The position numbers and the translations under genes were made by a program. Shown here piece after piece: positions 37,602 through 46,970 of a DNA stretch of 55,099 nt; the first letter of the stretch is position 1, and the number at the start of each line of letters is the position of its first letter. This DNA comes from Tissierella creatinophila DSM 6911 (GTDB lineage: Bacteria; Bacillota; Clostridia; Tissierellales; Tissierellaceae). The stretch spans positions 1 to 55,099 of the forward strand of contig NZ_LTDM01000008.1 in the NCBI RefSeq assembly GCF_001940565.1. The letters run 5' to 3'. The notes below the pieces were generated by a model. It ran no database searches, was not told the DNA's origin, and saw only the letters and a list, made by a program, of their open reading frames with translations.

Positions 37602-37853
37602 TTACGGTAAATATTTGCTAAAAAAGTTTAAATCCAAATAATATTTTTTCCCTAAAAAATTTATTGCTCTATCTTCTATCTCTAATTTAAATAAATTAGA
37701 ATTTTCCAGATAATTTTTTCTTTGTATTTCACTATTAACTATATATAGTCCTACTAACATTAAAAAAACCATCCAAATAATAACAAATCTTTTTGCTTTC
37801 TTTTTTCTGCCTAATTTTCGAAGTCTTTTATTTTTTCCCATTCTAGTTTCCAA
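37602..37853 (-). CDS. Small basic single-pass membrane protein, unknown
   Basis: The 83-residue protein has a highly basic N-terminus (RLRKLGRKKKAKRF), one membrane helix (about 24-40) and an outside tail of about 40 residues. No family is recognised. A TTG at 37853 follows GGGTGAT; the in-frame ATG four codons later is possible. It lies between lepB and lepA, where Bacillus has the unrelated or very divergent yqxA. Confidence 0.6.
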   Translation of the reverse strand: METRMGKNKRLRKLGRKKKAKRFVIIWMVFLMLVGLYIVNSEIQRKNYLENSNLFKLEIEDRAINFLGKKYYLDLNFFSKYLP

Positions 37854-37898
37854 TAATTATCACCCAAATTATTTTAACCAGTTATCTGGAAGTCTATT

Positions 37899-38471
37899 CT
37901 AATTTAAAGATCCAAATCTATTATCTATAGGAAAATATCTAAATCCAGTTATTCCCTTTACACTTTTCTCATCTACAGTTCCAAAGCTTCTACTATCCTT
38001 GCTAGCATTTTTTTCTCTATTATCTCCTAATACAAAGACTTCTCCTTTAGGAACTTCCCAAGTGTCCGTATTGTATACATGTGTATAAGAGTCTTTTTCT
38101 ATATAATCTTCTTCTAGTAGTTTTTTATTTAAATATACTCTTCCTTCTATTATCTCCACTAAATCGCCTTCTACACCTATTACTCTTTTAATATAATCTT
38201 TTTTAGTATCATCTGGTGCTTCTATAACTACTATATCTCCTCTTTCAGGACCCTTAAAAAACAATGACACCTTTACAGAAAATAGCCTATCTTTTTCATG
38301 TAAGGTGGGCTGCATAGAATTTCCTAATACATAAGTAGAGTTAAACAAGAAAGTATTAATTAGAACCGCAACTATTATAGCAAATGTAATACTCTTTATC
38401 CAATCCATTATATCATCTTTATTTCCTTTATTATTATTGGATTCATTTTTATCATTTCTATTATTTACCAA
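37899..38471 (-). CDS. lepB: Type I signal peptidase
   Basis: The 190-residue protein has one N-terminal membrane anchor (about residues 24-46), the catalytic Ser52 in GNSMQPTL and the general base Lys95 in YIKRVIG, and the GDNREKNASKDSR box near the C-terminus. It cleaves signal peptides outside the membrane. It is located between spoIIP and lepA, an addition relative to Bacillus. Confidence 0.96.
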   Translation of the reverse strand: MVNNRNDKNESNNNKGNKDDIMDWIKSITFAIIVAVLINTFLFNSTYVLGNSMQPTLHEKDRLFSVKVSLFFKGPERGDIVVIEAPDDTKKDYIKRVIGVEGDLVEIIEGRVYLNKKLLEEDYIEKDSYTHVYNTDTWEVPKGEVFVLGDNREKNASKDSRSFGTVDEKSVKGITGFRYFPIDNRFGSLN

Positions 38472-38518
38472 CTTTATTCCTCCTTCTATACTTATATTAT
38501 ACCATTTTAATAGGATAA

Positions 38519-39589
38519 TTAAAGGATAAGTTTTGAAATTACAATATTCAATATTTCCCCTATAAGTTTTGCAGTTTCTTTTGACTGATCAATTGTATTT
38601 ACATTTGCCCCTACTTCAATAAGAGCAGAGTAATCTGATAGGTATTGATTAAATCTACCTACTTTTTTTATTATTATACCTTTACAAAGTCCAGGATATA
38701 CTGCATCAGAAACTGCCTTTATATATTTAGCATAACTTAAGTTTTCTTTAAAATTTGCACTATCAGGTCCTACTACAAGCGAAAATGTGGCTACATCTTT
38801 CCCATCAATTGTTGTACTAAACTTTTCAGCATTTTTCTTAATTTTTTCAAAGTATTCTTTATCAGTATTTGCTTTAATCTGAACTCCATCCCTATGAATA
38901 TCAAATAAAAACTTAAGATTTCCTTCTTTAGCCATTTCAGTTTTAATGGTATTTAAACTCCTAGAATAACTTTTATTAAATGAAGGTACATCATGATGAG
39001 TTTTATTGTGAATTATTTTATGACTACCATTTTCTAAAACCTTAGAAAATATATCTCCAATAGATGTTACATTTTGGTTATTATCAGAAGTATAATTTAT
39101 AGGCTTTTTTAATGGTTGATATCCTTCATTAGCATGAGTATGGAATGCTAAAATATAAGGTCTGGTTTTATCTACTTTAATCTTTTTAATATTTACAGGC
39201 TCTGGTATATCTTCTAGATTGATCTCTCCACTAGGATCTCTTACTACTATAAAGTTTTCATATTCCTCTAGATTATCTATTATAATAAAATCTTCAACAG
39301 TTTCATATCCAGTCTCAACATCTTCTTTAGCTTGTTTTTTATCTTTTTTATTAAAAATTTCTTTTAAAAGAATCCCTACCTTATCTAAATTATTTTCCTG
39401 TGAAAAGTCTTCATTTTGAATACTAATACTAGCTTTAATATTCTTTGATAAAGTTATAGTCATATATACTATATTTAACCCAATCATACATATTAAAGCT
39501 ATTATTATATATATACTTTTATTATTTTTAAAAGAATTTTTTGGATTTTTAAATCTCGTTTTTCTTCTCATGCTTCCTCGTCTTCTCAT
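38519..39589 (-). CDS. spoIIP: Stage II sporulation protein P
   Basis: The 356-residue protein has a basic N-terminus, one membrane segment (about 24-48), a charged linker and a C-terminal amidase/endopeptidase domain (about 140-356). Zinc-site motifs include LAFHTHANEGYQP, LFDIHRDG and ALIEVGANVN. SpoIIP works with SpoIID and SpoIIM to thin septal peptidoglycan during engulfment. It follows gpr, the usual order. Confidence 0.95.
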   Translation of the reverse strand: MRRRGSMRRKTRFKNPKNSFKNNKSIYIIIALICMIGLNIVYMTITLSKNIKASISIQNEDFSQENNLDKVGILLKEIFNKKDKKQAKEDVETGYETVEDFIIIDNLEEYENFIVVRDPSGEINLEDIPEPVNIKKIKVDKTRPYILAFHTHANEGYQPLKKPINYTSDNNQNVTSIGDIFSKVLENGSHKIIHNKTHHDVPSFNKSYSRSLNTIKTEMAKEGNLKFLFDIHRDGVQIKANTDKEYFEKIKKNAEKFSTTIDGKDVATFSLVVGPDSANFKENLSYAKYIKAVSDAVYPGLCKGIIIKKVGRFNQYLSDYSALIEVGANVNTIDQSKETAKLIGEILNIVISKLIL

Positions 39590-39661
39590 AGTTTACCCTC
39601 CTATTTTAAACTTATAGTCTAATATATATTCATTGGGTGAAAAAACTATGATAAAAAACAT

Positions 39662-40636
39662 TTACCTTATATATCTATTTACATCTTTTAAATCTATCCC
39701 AGGGTGAACTGCAATGTTTAAACCATTTGCAATTATAATAGAGAGATCTTCTATAATCACATCTATATCTTTAGGAGTAACTATTACATTTCCCATAAAA
39801 GGGCTTAAGACTTCATCTATTAAAGAATATTTATCTTCTTTGGAAAGATCATCTAAAAGATTATAAAATTCTCTCCCTACTCCTTCAGTTTGTTTCATAG
39901 AATCTATTATTAGATCCATAGTATCATTTACCATAGTAGCTGCATTTACAACTGTAGGTATACCTATAGCAAATACTGGTACCCCAAGTGTTTTTTCAGT
40001 TAGCCCTTTTCTTTTATTTCCTATTCCACTTCCAGGATTTATTCCAATATTGGATAGTTGAATAGTCGTACTTATCCTATCCATCTTTCTAGAAGATAGA
40101 GCATCTACTGCAATTACTATATCTGGCTTTATCTTTTCTACTATTCCCTTTACTATATCAAAAGTCTCTATTCCCGTAGTACCCATTACCCCTGGTGATA
40201 CAGCTGCTACATTTGCCATGGACTCATCAAATTCTTTGTTAAAGTTGATAAAATATTGACGAGTAACAAGTACTCTCTCAATAACCTTAGGACCTAATGA
40301 ATCAGAACTTATATCCCAATTTCCTAAACCAATTATTAGAACTTTATCCGCTTTATAATCTTTTATTAACCCTTTAAACTCCTTTCCTAAAACTAAGCTC
40401 ATTTCATCTTTTAAATCCTCATCTGCATTATCAAGATTTGGGGAATGAAGAGTTATATATTTACCTATTGGCTTACCAATTTTTTTGCTTCCTTCATCAT
40501 TTAACACTTCTACTAGAGTTATAGTGTAGTTTTCTTGCTCTTCTACTTTTACCGCTACCCCCTCTACTTCTATATCTTTTCCTTTACTATATATTTCTCT
40601 ACTTTCAACAGCTAAATCTGTATATATATGATTCAT
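39662..40636 (-). CDS. gpr: Germination protease GPR
   Basis: The 324-residue protease degrades small acid-soluble spore proteins on germination. The N-terminus MNHIYTDLAVESRE carries the short propeptide and processing region; the core has VLIIGLGNWDISSDSLGPKV, SPGVMGTTGIET and NPGSGIGNKRKG. AGGAGG precedes the ATG. It is divergent from rpsT with 127 bases between their starts. Confidence 0.96.
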   Translation of the reverse strand: MNHIYTDLAVESREIYSKGKDIEVEGVAVKVEEQENYTITLVEVLNDEGSKKIGKPIGKYITLHSPNLDNADEDLKDEMSLVLGKEFKGLIKDYKADKVLIIGLGNWDISSDSLGPKVIERVLVTRQYFINFNKEFDESMANVAAVSPGVMGTTGIETFDIVKGIVEKIKPDIVIAVDALSSRKMDRISTTIQLSNIGINPGSGIGNKRKGLTEKTLGVPVFAIGIPTVVNAATMVNDTMDLIIDSMKQTEGVGREFYNLLDDLSKEDKYSLIDEVLSPFMGNVIVTPKDIDVIIEDLSIIIANGLNIAVHPGIDLKDVNRYIR

Positions 40637-40702
40637 TTTTTCCTCCTTTTATAGCTTATTTACCTCTTTTATAATTTTAACCATTTATATGATTATTTAT
40701 CC

Positions 40703-40731
40703 TTGCAATTTCCATCCCCACGTGATAAAAT
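40703..40731 (+). promoter_or_regulatory. Candidate rpsT promoter
   Basis: TTGCAA at 40703-40708, a 17-base spacer, then TAAAAT at 40726-40731. Both hexamers differ from consensus by one base, and the spacing is ideal. It lies 32 bases before the rpsT start. Confidence 0.7.
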
Positions 40732-40763
40732 ATTTTGTGTTAGATTAATTGGAGGTGAAAGTA

Positions 40764-41027
40764 TTGGCTAATATTAAATCAGCTAAGAAAAGAATAGAAG
40801 TTGCTAAATATAGAACTGAATTAAATAAAGGTAAAAAAACAGAAATAAAATCATATGTGAAAAAATTTGATCAAGCTATTGAAAGTGGAAACATAGAAGA
40901 AGCTAAAGAATTAATAAAAATGATCGATAAAAAACTAAAAAGAGCTACACATCATAACATACTTCATAAAAATGCATCTTCTAGGAAATTAAGTCACTTA
41001 ACAAAAAAATTAAATAAGGCAATATAA
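40764..41027 (+). CDS. rpsT: 30S ribosomal protein S20
   Basis: The 87-residue protein starts (M)ANIKSAKKRI, the standard S20 N-terminus, from a TTG at 40764. GGAGGTG at 40751-40757 is its ribosome binding site; an upstream in-frame TTG at 40749 overlaps that site and is unlikely. S20 binds 16S rRNA early in 30S assembly. It is the only plus-strand gene within the core block. An intrinsic terminator follows. Confidence 0.97.
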   Translation: MANIKSAKKRIEVAKYRTELNKGKKTEIKSYVKKFDQAIESGNIEEAKELIKMIDKKLKRATHHNILHKNASSRKLSHLTKKLNKAI

Positions 41028-41057
41028 ATAAAACTTCGGATATCCGAAGTTTTATTT
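41026..41057. terminator. Bidirectional terminator between rpsT and holA
   Basis: A perfect 32-bp palindrome (AAATAAAACTTCGGA and its complement) has T-rich arms on both strands. It overlaps the holA stop codon and follows the rpsT stop, so it can end both convergent transcripts. Confidence 0.9.
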
Positions 41058-42092
41058 ATTATACATGCCATTTCCTATCTCTACAAAAAATGTTTCTATT
41101 AATAATTTATCATCTGTCATACTAGTTTTCATAGCTTTATCAATTTCTAATAGTCTTTGCATTATATTTTCTAATTCTTCAAGCTTAAAGCCACTAGCTT
41201 GATTGCGAATCTTACCAAATTCATATGGTTTTATACTTAATTTCTCTTGTATACTTTTATTATCATATCCCTTGGTTTTGTAAATTACATATCCAAGTAT
41301 AAGTCTAATTTGCCTAATCATCATAAAAAACATTCTTTGAATTGGTTCACCAGAAATATACATTTGATTAAATAGCATCAAGGACCTCTCTGTTGACTTA
41401 CTGCTAAATGCTTCTAAAAATTCAAATATATTTGTATCTATAGTTTTAATAAGTACATTATCTATATCTGCTTTTGTAATTTCTTCCTCTTTCGCATAAT
41501 CTACAATTTTTAAAAATTCGTTTTCTAAATCATAAAGATTTAAATCTACATTTCTACTGTTATAAGAAGTTTGGTCTATAAAATATTTAATATTTAGTTG
41601 AGAAATTTTCTTTATATTTTTTTTAGCAAGAGTATTAATCCACTTATTCATATCTTGTCCTATAAGTTTTGTAAATTCTACTTGTCTATCATTCTTTTTT
41701 ATCAGTTTGTAAAATTTAGTGTTTTTCTTAAGACTATACGATCCATCCATAAATATTAAAACTAAGAAATCTCCTAAATTAACTATGTATTTGTATAGTT
41801 GTTCTTTAGCTTTATCATCTAATTCTTCTAAAAAGTTTGAAATGTCTTTTAAAATAACTATTTTTTTAGAAGACATAAATGGAAGTGTTTCAGATGCATT
41901 TATAAGGGTATCTAAATTTGCATTTTTGCCATCTATCACATTATAATTTAGAGTTTCAAAGTCATTACTTATATATTTATTTTTGAGTTCTTCTAAAGCA
42001 AGTTTCATCATATATTCTTCTTCGCCCGTAAAAAGATAATAATTTTCTATCTCATCTTTTTTTAGCTTAGAAAAAAAATCTTTATAAATCAT
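41052..42092 (-). CDS. holA: DNA polymerase III subunit delta
   Basis: The 346-residue protein starts YYLFTGEEEYMMKLALEELK and has the three-domain clamp-loader delta layout without a functional Walker site. It opens the beta clamp during loading. It overlaps the comEC end by 11 bases, as in Bacillus (comEC-yqeN). Confidence 0.95.
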   Translation of the reverse strand: MIYKDFFSKLKKDEIENYYLFTGEEEYMMKLALEELKNKYISNDFETLNYNVIDGKNANLDTLINASETLPFMSSKKIVILKDISNFLEELDDKAKEQLYKYIVNLGDFLVLIFMDGSYSLKKNTKFYKLIKKNDRQVEFTKLIGQDMNKWINTLAKKNIKKISQLNIKYFIDQTSYNSRNVDLNLYDLENEFLKIVDYAKEEEITKADIDNVLIKTIDTNIFEFLEAFSSKSTERSLMLFNQMYISGEPIQRMFFMMIRQIRLILGYVIYKTKGYDNKSIQEKLSIKPYEFGKIRNQASGFKLEELENIMQRLLEIDKAMKTSMTDDKLLIETFFVEIGNGMYNK

Positions 42093-44496
42093 TTATTAAT
42101 TCCTCCTCTGGAGATTTTTTGATAAGTATATAGGCACTTAAAAAGAATAGTAAATTATATAGAAAATAATTATAATTATGAAGTAAATAATCTTCTAAAT
42201 ATACTTCCTTCTTTTTTTCATCTATTAGGTATGGACTTACCTCATATCCATCTTCTACTATTACGATTTTAACTAGTCCATTTTTATCTGTCCTGTAAAC
42301 TTTAGTTTTGTTTTCTTCAAATATACCTATTACTCTACCGCTTGGATGATTATACATGTTCTTTTGGCCCACTGATATAACTCCTATTTTTGGACTTATG
42401 GCTTCTATAAAACTTAAAGTAGAAGAAGTATCACTTCCATGATGACCTACTTTTAATATATCTACCCCTCTAACCTCTTCTAAAAGACTTTCTTCTACTT
42501 CCTTTTCTATATCACCTGTAAAGAGAACTTTTATATCCTTATAATTTAAAACGCCTACCATTGATTTATTGTTTATATTGTCTTCATAATCCATATCATC
42601 TATTGGCCAAAGCACTTTAAAATTAGTATTTTTATCTATAGTAATATTATCCCCTTTTCTTAAAAGCACGTATCTATTATCTTTTAGTAAGTCTAAATAA
42701 GGGTCAGTAGGTATATGACTTATAAATATATTTCCTATCTTGAAGTTATCTAAAAGTATCTCAAGTCCTTGAGAGTGATCTTCATGAAAATGTGATATGA
42801 ATATAGCATCTAGTTTTCTAACACCTATCTTTTCTAGATAAGGAAGAACAATCTTCTCTGGTATATTATGATTTTTAAATATACTTCCTCCAGTATCTAT
42901 CAAAATATCTTTTTTCCCACTTCGAATATATATACTATCACCTTGTCCAACATCTATAAAGTGAATTTCCATGTTTTCTTTTATACTCACTATATTTATC
43001 AGTATTAAAAATAATAGATATATTACTATAGTCTTTTCTATACCTTTACTAAATGAGCTTATATCTATCATCTCAAAGATTATAAAGAAAAATATAAATA
43101 TAAAAACAATAGTTATTATTTCAGGTGAAAAAACTCTGATTAAGTTAATCGGAAATTTCCCTATAAGTCTTAATATAAAAAACTGTAAATTTAGACTTCC
43201 ATTTAAAACGATTCCCAATAAAGAATTTAAACTGGGTACTATAAATTCTATCCCAAGCATTATAAATGATAGTATAAGCGAAAAAGATAATATAGGAACA
43301 ATTAAAATATTGGCTAAAAACCCTAATATACTTATTTTATTAAAATAATAGGCCTGTACAGGGCTAACTCCTATATTTACTGCTAATAAGCTAGATATTG
43401 TATCTATAAACTTTCCCTTTAATGGATAAAGTAAATAAGTTATCCTATCAGTAAAAACTATTATAGACCCACTAGCTATAAATGATAACTGAAAGCCCAC
43501 AGAAAATAAATTATATGGATTTATAAAAAGTAGTATGATTGCTGCTAGACTAAGTATATTTAATGAATCATAAGGCTTATGTATAATCTTTGATAAATAA
43601 AGAAATGAAAAAAGAATGCTCGCTCTAAGGATAGAAGGAGGATAACCAATTATATATCCATAAGACCATATAAAAATAAGAGTTATAAAGATATTTGTCT
43701 TTCTCTTTATTCCAATCCTTGAAATTAAAAACATTAAAAACGAAGAAATGATCCCTATATGAAGTCCTGATACTGCAAGTATATGGGCAAGTCCCATATC
43801 CCTATAAAGTTCTACATTTGACTCATCTAAATAATCGCTATCTCCTAATATTATAGAAGTTATAAGAGAATTATTTTCTTTATTTAAATAAGACTTAAAT
43901 ACATTTTCTATTGTTAAAATTGACTTTTCTTTTACTTTATATCTAATAGGTATATTAGATATATCTATTTTCTCTATAGCATTACTATCTATACTCATAA
44001 GCGTATAAATACCTTTAGTTTTAAGATATAGCTTATAATTAAATAGTCCTGGATTTGTATTTTCCATAGGGAGTTTTAGAGTAGCCTTAAAGAAAACCCT
44101 ACTTCCTAGTTTTAAATCTTTTTCTCCGATAATAGTTAAAAGAGATTTCTCTTTTGGGACACTTTTACCATTTACTTCTTTTACACTTATAATATACTTT
44201 TCTATTTCAGAAGTTTTTTTATCTAAATGCTCTACTACTCCTTTTACATATACTTCTTGTCCTAGTGATTTTTCTAAATTTCCATTTGCGTGTAAAAAGC
44301 TTATAGAAATGCCTAATATTAAAAACAAATATAATAAAACACTTTGATTTAAACTTGATTTTATTATATTATAAGATAAATAGAGTATTGAAAATAAAAA
44401 TAAAAAAATTATTATGTTAGAAGAAATATTCACGAAATAAAAGATGAGTATACCAAAAATATAAAAAACTAATAGATTAGTAAAAGATCTTTTCAT
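42082..44496 (-). CDS. comEC: ComEC/Rec2 DNA-uptake channel protein
   Basis: The 804-residue protein has an N-terminal membrane region, a DUF4131-like part, the Competence domain (about 225-490; GLAHILAVSGLHIGI, YIIGYPPSILRA) with many membrane helices, then a metallo-beta-lactamase domain from MEIHFIDVGQGDS with SHFHEDHSQG. It forms the single-strand DNA import channel in transformation. No other competence gene is present in the window. Confidence 0.96.
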   Translation of the reverse strand: MKRSFTNLLVFYIFGILIFYFVNISSNIIIFLFLFSILYLSYNIIKSSLNQSVLLYLFLILGISISFLHANGNLEKSLGQEVYVKGVVEHLDKKTSEIEKYIISVKEVNGKSVPKEKSLLTIIGEKDLKLGSRVFFKATLKLPMENTNPGLFNYKLYLKTKGIYTLMSIDSNAIEKIDISNIPIRYKVKEKSILTIENVFKSYLNKENNSLITSIILGDSDYLDESNVELYRDMGLAHILAVSGLHIGIISSFLMFLISRIGIKRKTNIFITLIFIWSYGYIIGYPPSILRASILFSFLYLSKIIHKPYDSLNILSLAAIILLFINPYNLFSVGFQLSFIASGSIIVFTDRITYLLYPLKGKFIDTISSLLAVNIGVSPVQAYYFNKISILGFLANILIVPILSFSLILSFIMLGIEFIVPSLNSLLGIVLNGSLNLQFFILRLIGKFPINLIRVFSPEIITIVFIFIFFFIIFEMIDISSFSKGIEKTIVIYLLFLILINIVSIKENMEIHFIDVGQGDSIYIRSGKKDILIDTGGSIFKNHNIPEKIVLPYLEKIGVRKLDAIFISHFHEDHSQGLEILLDNFKIGNIFISHIPTDPYLDLLKDNRYVLLRKGDNITIDKNTNFKVLWPIDDMDYEDNINNKSMVGVLNYKDIKVLFTGDIEKEVEESLLEEVRGVDILKVGHHGSDTSSTLSFIEAISPKIGVISVGQKNMYNHPSGRVIGIFEENKTKVYRTDKNGLVKIVIVEDGYEVSPYLIDEKKKEVYLEDYLLHNYNYFLYNLLFFLSAYILIKKSPEEELINDL

Positions 44497-44582
44497 ATAG
44501 CTCTCCTAAAATATATATTTTAGATATTATACCATAGTTTAGAGGAGTAAAACACAACAGAATTTGAAAGGTGGACATTTAA

Positions 44583-45785
44583 TTGACTAAAAAACTATAT
44601 ATAAATAATCCTTATTTAAAAGAAACACATGCTACTATAATAAGTAAATCATTTAAGGATGAGAGTTTTCTTATAAAACTTGATAGAACCATATTCTTTC
44701 CCAATATGTCTGGGGGTCAGCCTAGGGATTTAGGCACTATCGAAGGCAAAAATGTAATAAACGTATATGAAGATGGTAGAGATATAATTCATGTAATAGA
44801 AGAAGATATAGAATCTAATAAAGTTCATTTATCTATAGATTGGGAGAATAGGTTTGATTTAATGCAAAATCATACTGGCCAACATATACTATCTGATGCA
44901 TTTAAAAAACTTCTTAATGCAGAAACTATAGGTTTTCATATGGGAGAAAAGTATATAACTATTGATATAGAACTTCCAGATATAACAGAAGATGAAATTT
45001 CTAAAATCGAAGCTCTTGCCAATAGAATAATACAATCTAACTTTAAGGTTCTAAGCGAGTTTTCAGATTCTAACAGTATAGAAGTTTTAAAGATTTCAAA
45101 AATACAAGAAGGGAGGAAAACTATCAGAATAGTAAATATAGATAATATAAGTTCCTCTCCTTGCTGTGGTACACATGTAGGTAGTACAGGTGAGATAGGA
45201 CTTATAAAAATTATAAACTTTGAGAGATACAAGGGTAATACTAGAGTGAGCTTTATATGTGGAAATAGAGCCTTAAAAGACTATTCATTAAAAAATAGAT
45301 ATATAAAGGATATAGCCCTATCTCTTTCATCTGGAGTACCAGATGTACTAGAGAAGTTTCTTAAGCTAAAAGAAGATAAAGAAAATATGCAAAAAGAAAA
45401 TAGAGCTCTAAGAGAAGAGCTTATTTCTTTAAAAGCAGAAATCCTTTTAGATAAAAAGAAAACAATTAATCATGTAGATTATGTCGTAGAAAATCTAGGA
45501 AATATAAATAAAGAAGAACTAAATCTTATATCTTCATATTTAGAAAAAAATGAAAATCTAATCCAAATCTATAAATTAGGAAATGAAGATCATTGCAGTT
45601 TTTTAGTAAGTAAAAGTCATAATTTAGATATAGATTTAAAAGAAATATTTAATTTAGTAGCAGAAAAAATCATAGTAAAAGGAGGTGGCAATAAACAAAA
45701 GATTCAAGGCACTACCTCCCTGGCTATAATTGATAGGGTAATTGAAATGTTTTATAGAGAAATTAAAAATCATTTTAAAGACTAG
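44583..45785 (+). CDS. Alanyl-tRNA editing protein (AlaX-type, with DHHA1 domain)
   Basis: The 400-residue protein resembles the editing half of AlaRS. The zinc motifs are HTGQHIL (about residues 97-103) and CCGTHV (about 196-201), followed by a coiled coil and a C-terminal DHHA1 domain (about 300-395, with GGGNKQKIQG). It should hydrolyse Ser-tRNA(Ala) or Gly-tRNA(Ala) in trans. The start is TTG with AAAGGTGG upstream. It is divergent from comEC. Confidence 0.92.
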   Translation: MTKKLYINNPYLKETHATIISKSFKDESFLIKLDRTIFFPNMSGGQPRDLGTIEGKNVINVYEDGRDIIHVIEEDIESNKVHLSIDWENRFDLMQNHTGQHILSDAFKKLLNAETIGFHMGEKYITIDIELPDITEDEISKIEALANRIIQSNFKVLSEFSDSNSIEVLKISKIQEGRKTIRIVNIDNISSSPCCGTHVGSTGEIGLIKIINFERYKGNTRVSFICGNRALKDYSLKNRYIKDIALSLSSGVPDVLEKFLKLKEDKENMQKENRALREELISLKAEILLDKKKTINHVDYVVENLGNINKEELNLISSYLEKNENLIQIYKLGNEDHCSFLVSKSHNLDIDLKEIFNLVAEKIIVKGGGNKQKIQGTTSLAIIDRVIEMFYREIKNHFKD

Positions 45786-45801
45786 TGGATCACTAGTCTT
45801 T
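45777..45801 (+). terminator. alaX terminator
   Basis: AAAGACTAGT pairs with ACTAGTCTTT around GGATC, followed by TTTT on the plus strand. The stop codon of the editing gene lies in the 5' arm. The convergent ATPase gene ends just beyond, so it may work in both directions. Confidence 0.85.
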
Positions 45802-46866
45802 TTTACTTGCAAAATCTAATATTTCATTCCATATTTTTTCTCTCTCATTATCAATTCCGTTAAAGTCTACAGTAGGTCTATAAGTTTCCTCTAGAATAAA
45901 ATGGTTTTTCTTAGCTCCCTTTAAACCTTCTATTCCCTTTTCCTTTAACTCTTCCAAAATCTTATAGTCATCCTTATTTTGATTTGAAGGATTAAAAAAC
46001 TTATCAAAATTTATTAATTCACATTGAAATTCTTTTGACTTAGGATTTGAACTTATAATAGTATCTAGATCCCATATGAATACTGATTCAATTTTTTCTG
46101 GAATAAAAGAATTATAGTAAATTTCTATATCGTAATCTTTCCACTTGCAGATATCTACAATTCTTTGTAAAAATTCAGATGTTCCTGTACCTATTTCTCC
46201 TTTTATAAAATATCTTTTCCCTATGTTTTTAAGTAAAGAATCCGTATAATCAAAGTATCCTTCAGGTGTGTAAGCTGTAGAAAATAAATGTCTTATTTTA
46301 AATAGAGAATTAGAAACCTCTACTTCCTCTTTTTTAAATATTTCTTCTATAAACTTATCTTCATAATCTTTTAAACCTTTAAAGTCTACAAATTCTCTAT
46401 TGGTCATCTCTATTTCTTCATAAACAGATCTAGCAGCTTTAAAATAATTAAAAGCTCTTCTATAAGACTTTTTATTATTCTTTTTAGCTTTAATTATTTT
46501 CTCTTTATGAATCCTAATTTTTTCTTCATCAATAAATATAGATAAGTCTACTATTCTTTCATTTACACCAGGATAAAGTGGGTCCATACTATGTGGTGGT
46601 GTACCATCTAATATAACTATCTTTAACTCTACTATAACTACAGCATCTACAGATGTAGGGTCAGATGGACAATGGTGATACTCTACAGTATATCCTTCTT
46701 CAAGTGATCTTCTAGCTATTTCCTTCATAAGAGAAGACTTTCCTCCACCGGGCATTCCTTTTAATATATAAAGAAAATTTTTATCTTCTCCTATTATATT
46801 TTCTTGAAGTGGAAAAAATCCTCTACTTGTATTTCCTCCAGGAAACATTCTTCTTATTTTTGTCAT
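45793..46866 (-). CDS. Duplicated P-loop ATPase of unknown function
   Basis: The 357-residue protein has a Walker A at residues 37-45 (GMPGGGKSS) in an N-terminal P-loop domain, followed by HHCPSDP and VVIVELKIVILDG. A second half repeats the pattern: GEIGTGTSEFLQ at 223-234, then YYNSF and ESVFIWDLDTII. The second site lacks the Walker lysine. This layout matches an uncharacterised clostridial ATPase family known as PRK06851. GGGAGG precedes the ATG. Molecular role unknown. Confidence 0.75.
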   Translation of the reverse strand: MTKIRRMFPGGNTSRGFFPLQENIIGEDKNFLYILKGMPGGGKSSLMKEIARRSLEEGYTVEYHHCPSDPTSVDAVVIVELKIVILDGTPPHSMDPLYPGVNERIVDLSIFIDEEKIRIHKEKIIKAKKNNKKSYRRAFNYFKAARSVYEEIEMTNREFVDFKGLKDYEDKFIEEIFKKEEVEVSNSLFKIRHLFSTAYTPEGYFDYTDSLLKNIGKRYFIKGEIGTGTSEFLQRIVDICKWKDYDIEIYYNSFIPEKIESVFIWDLDTIISSNPKSKEFQCELINFDKFFNPSNQNKDDYKILEELKEKGIEGLKGAKKNHFILEETYRPTVDFNGIDNEREKIWNEILDFASKKD

Positions 46867-46927
46867 AAAAAAACCTCCCTATTTAAGTATATTATCAATT
46901 TATTCTAGGTAAGCTTATTATGTGCAT

Positions 46928-46970
46928 GGCAGTAAAAAAGAACTCATTCTTTGAGTTCTTTTTTACTGCC
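46928..46970 (-). terminator. Terminator of the ybjQ-like gene
   Basis: A perfect 19-bp stem (GGCAGTAAAAAAGAACTCA and its complement) with a 5-base loop overlaps the stop codon of the ybjQ-like gene. U-rich arm sequence supports termination. Confidence 0.85.

Noticed and set aside
40749-40763. Upstream TTG start for rpsT
   Set aside because: It overlaps the GGAGGTG site that serves the TTG at 40764, which gives the standard S20 N-terminus.
42971-43348. Plus-strand hydrophobic frame inside comEC
   Set aside because: It is antisense to membrane helices of ComEC; the hydrophobic composition is a by-product.
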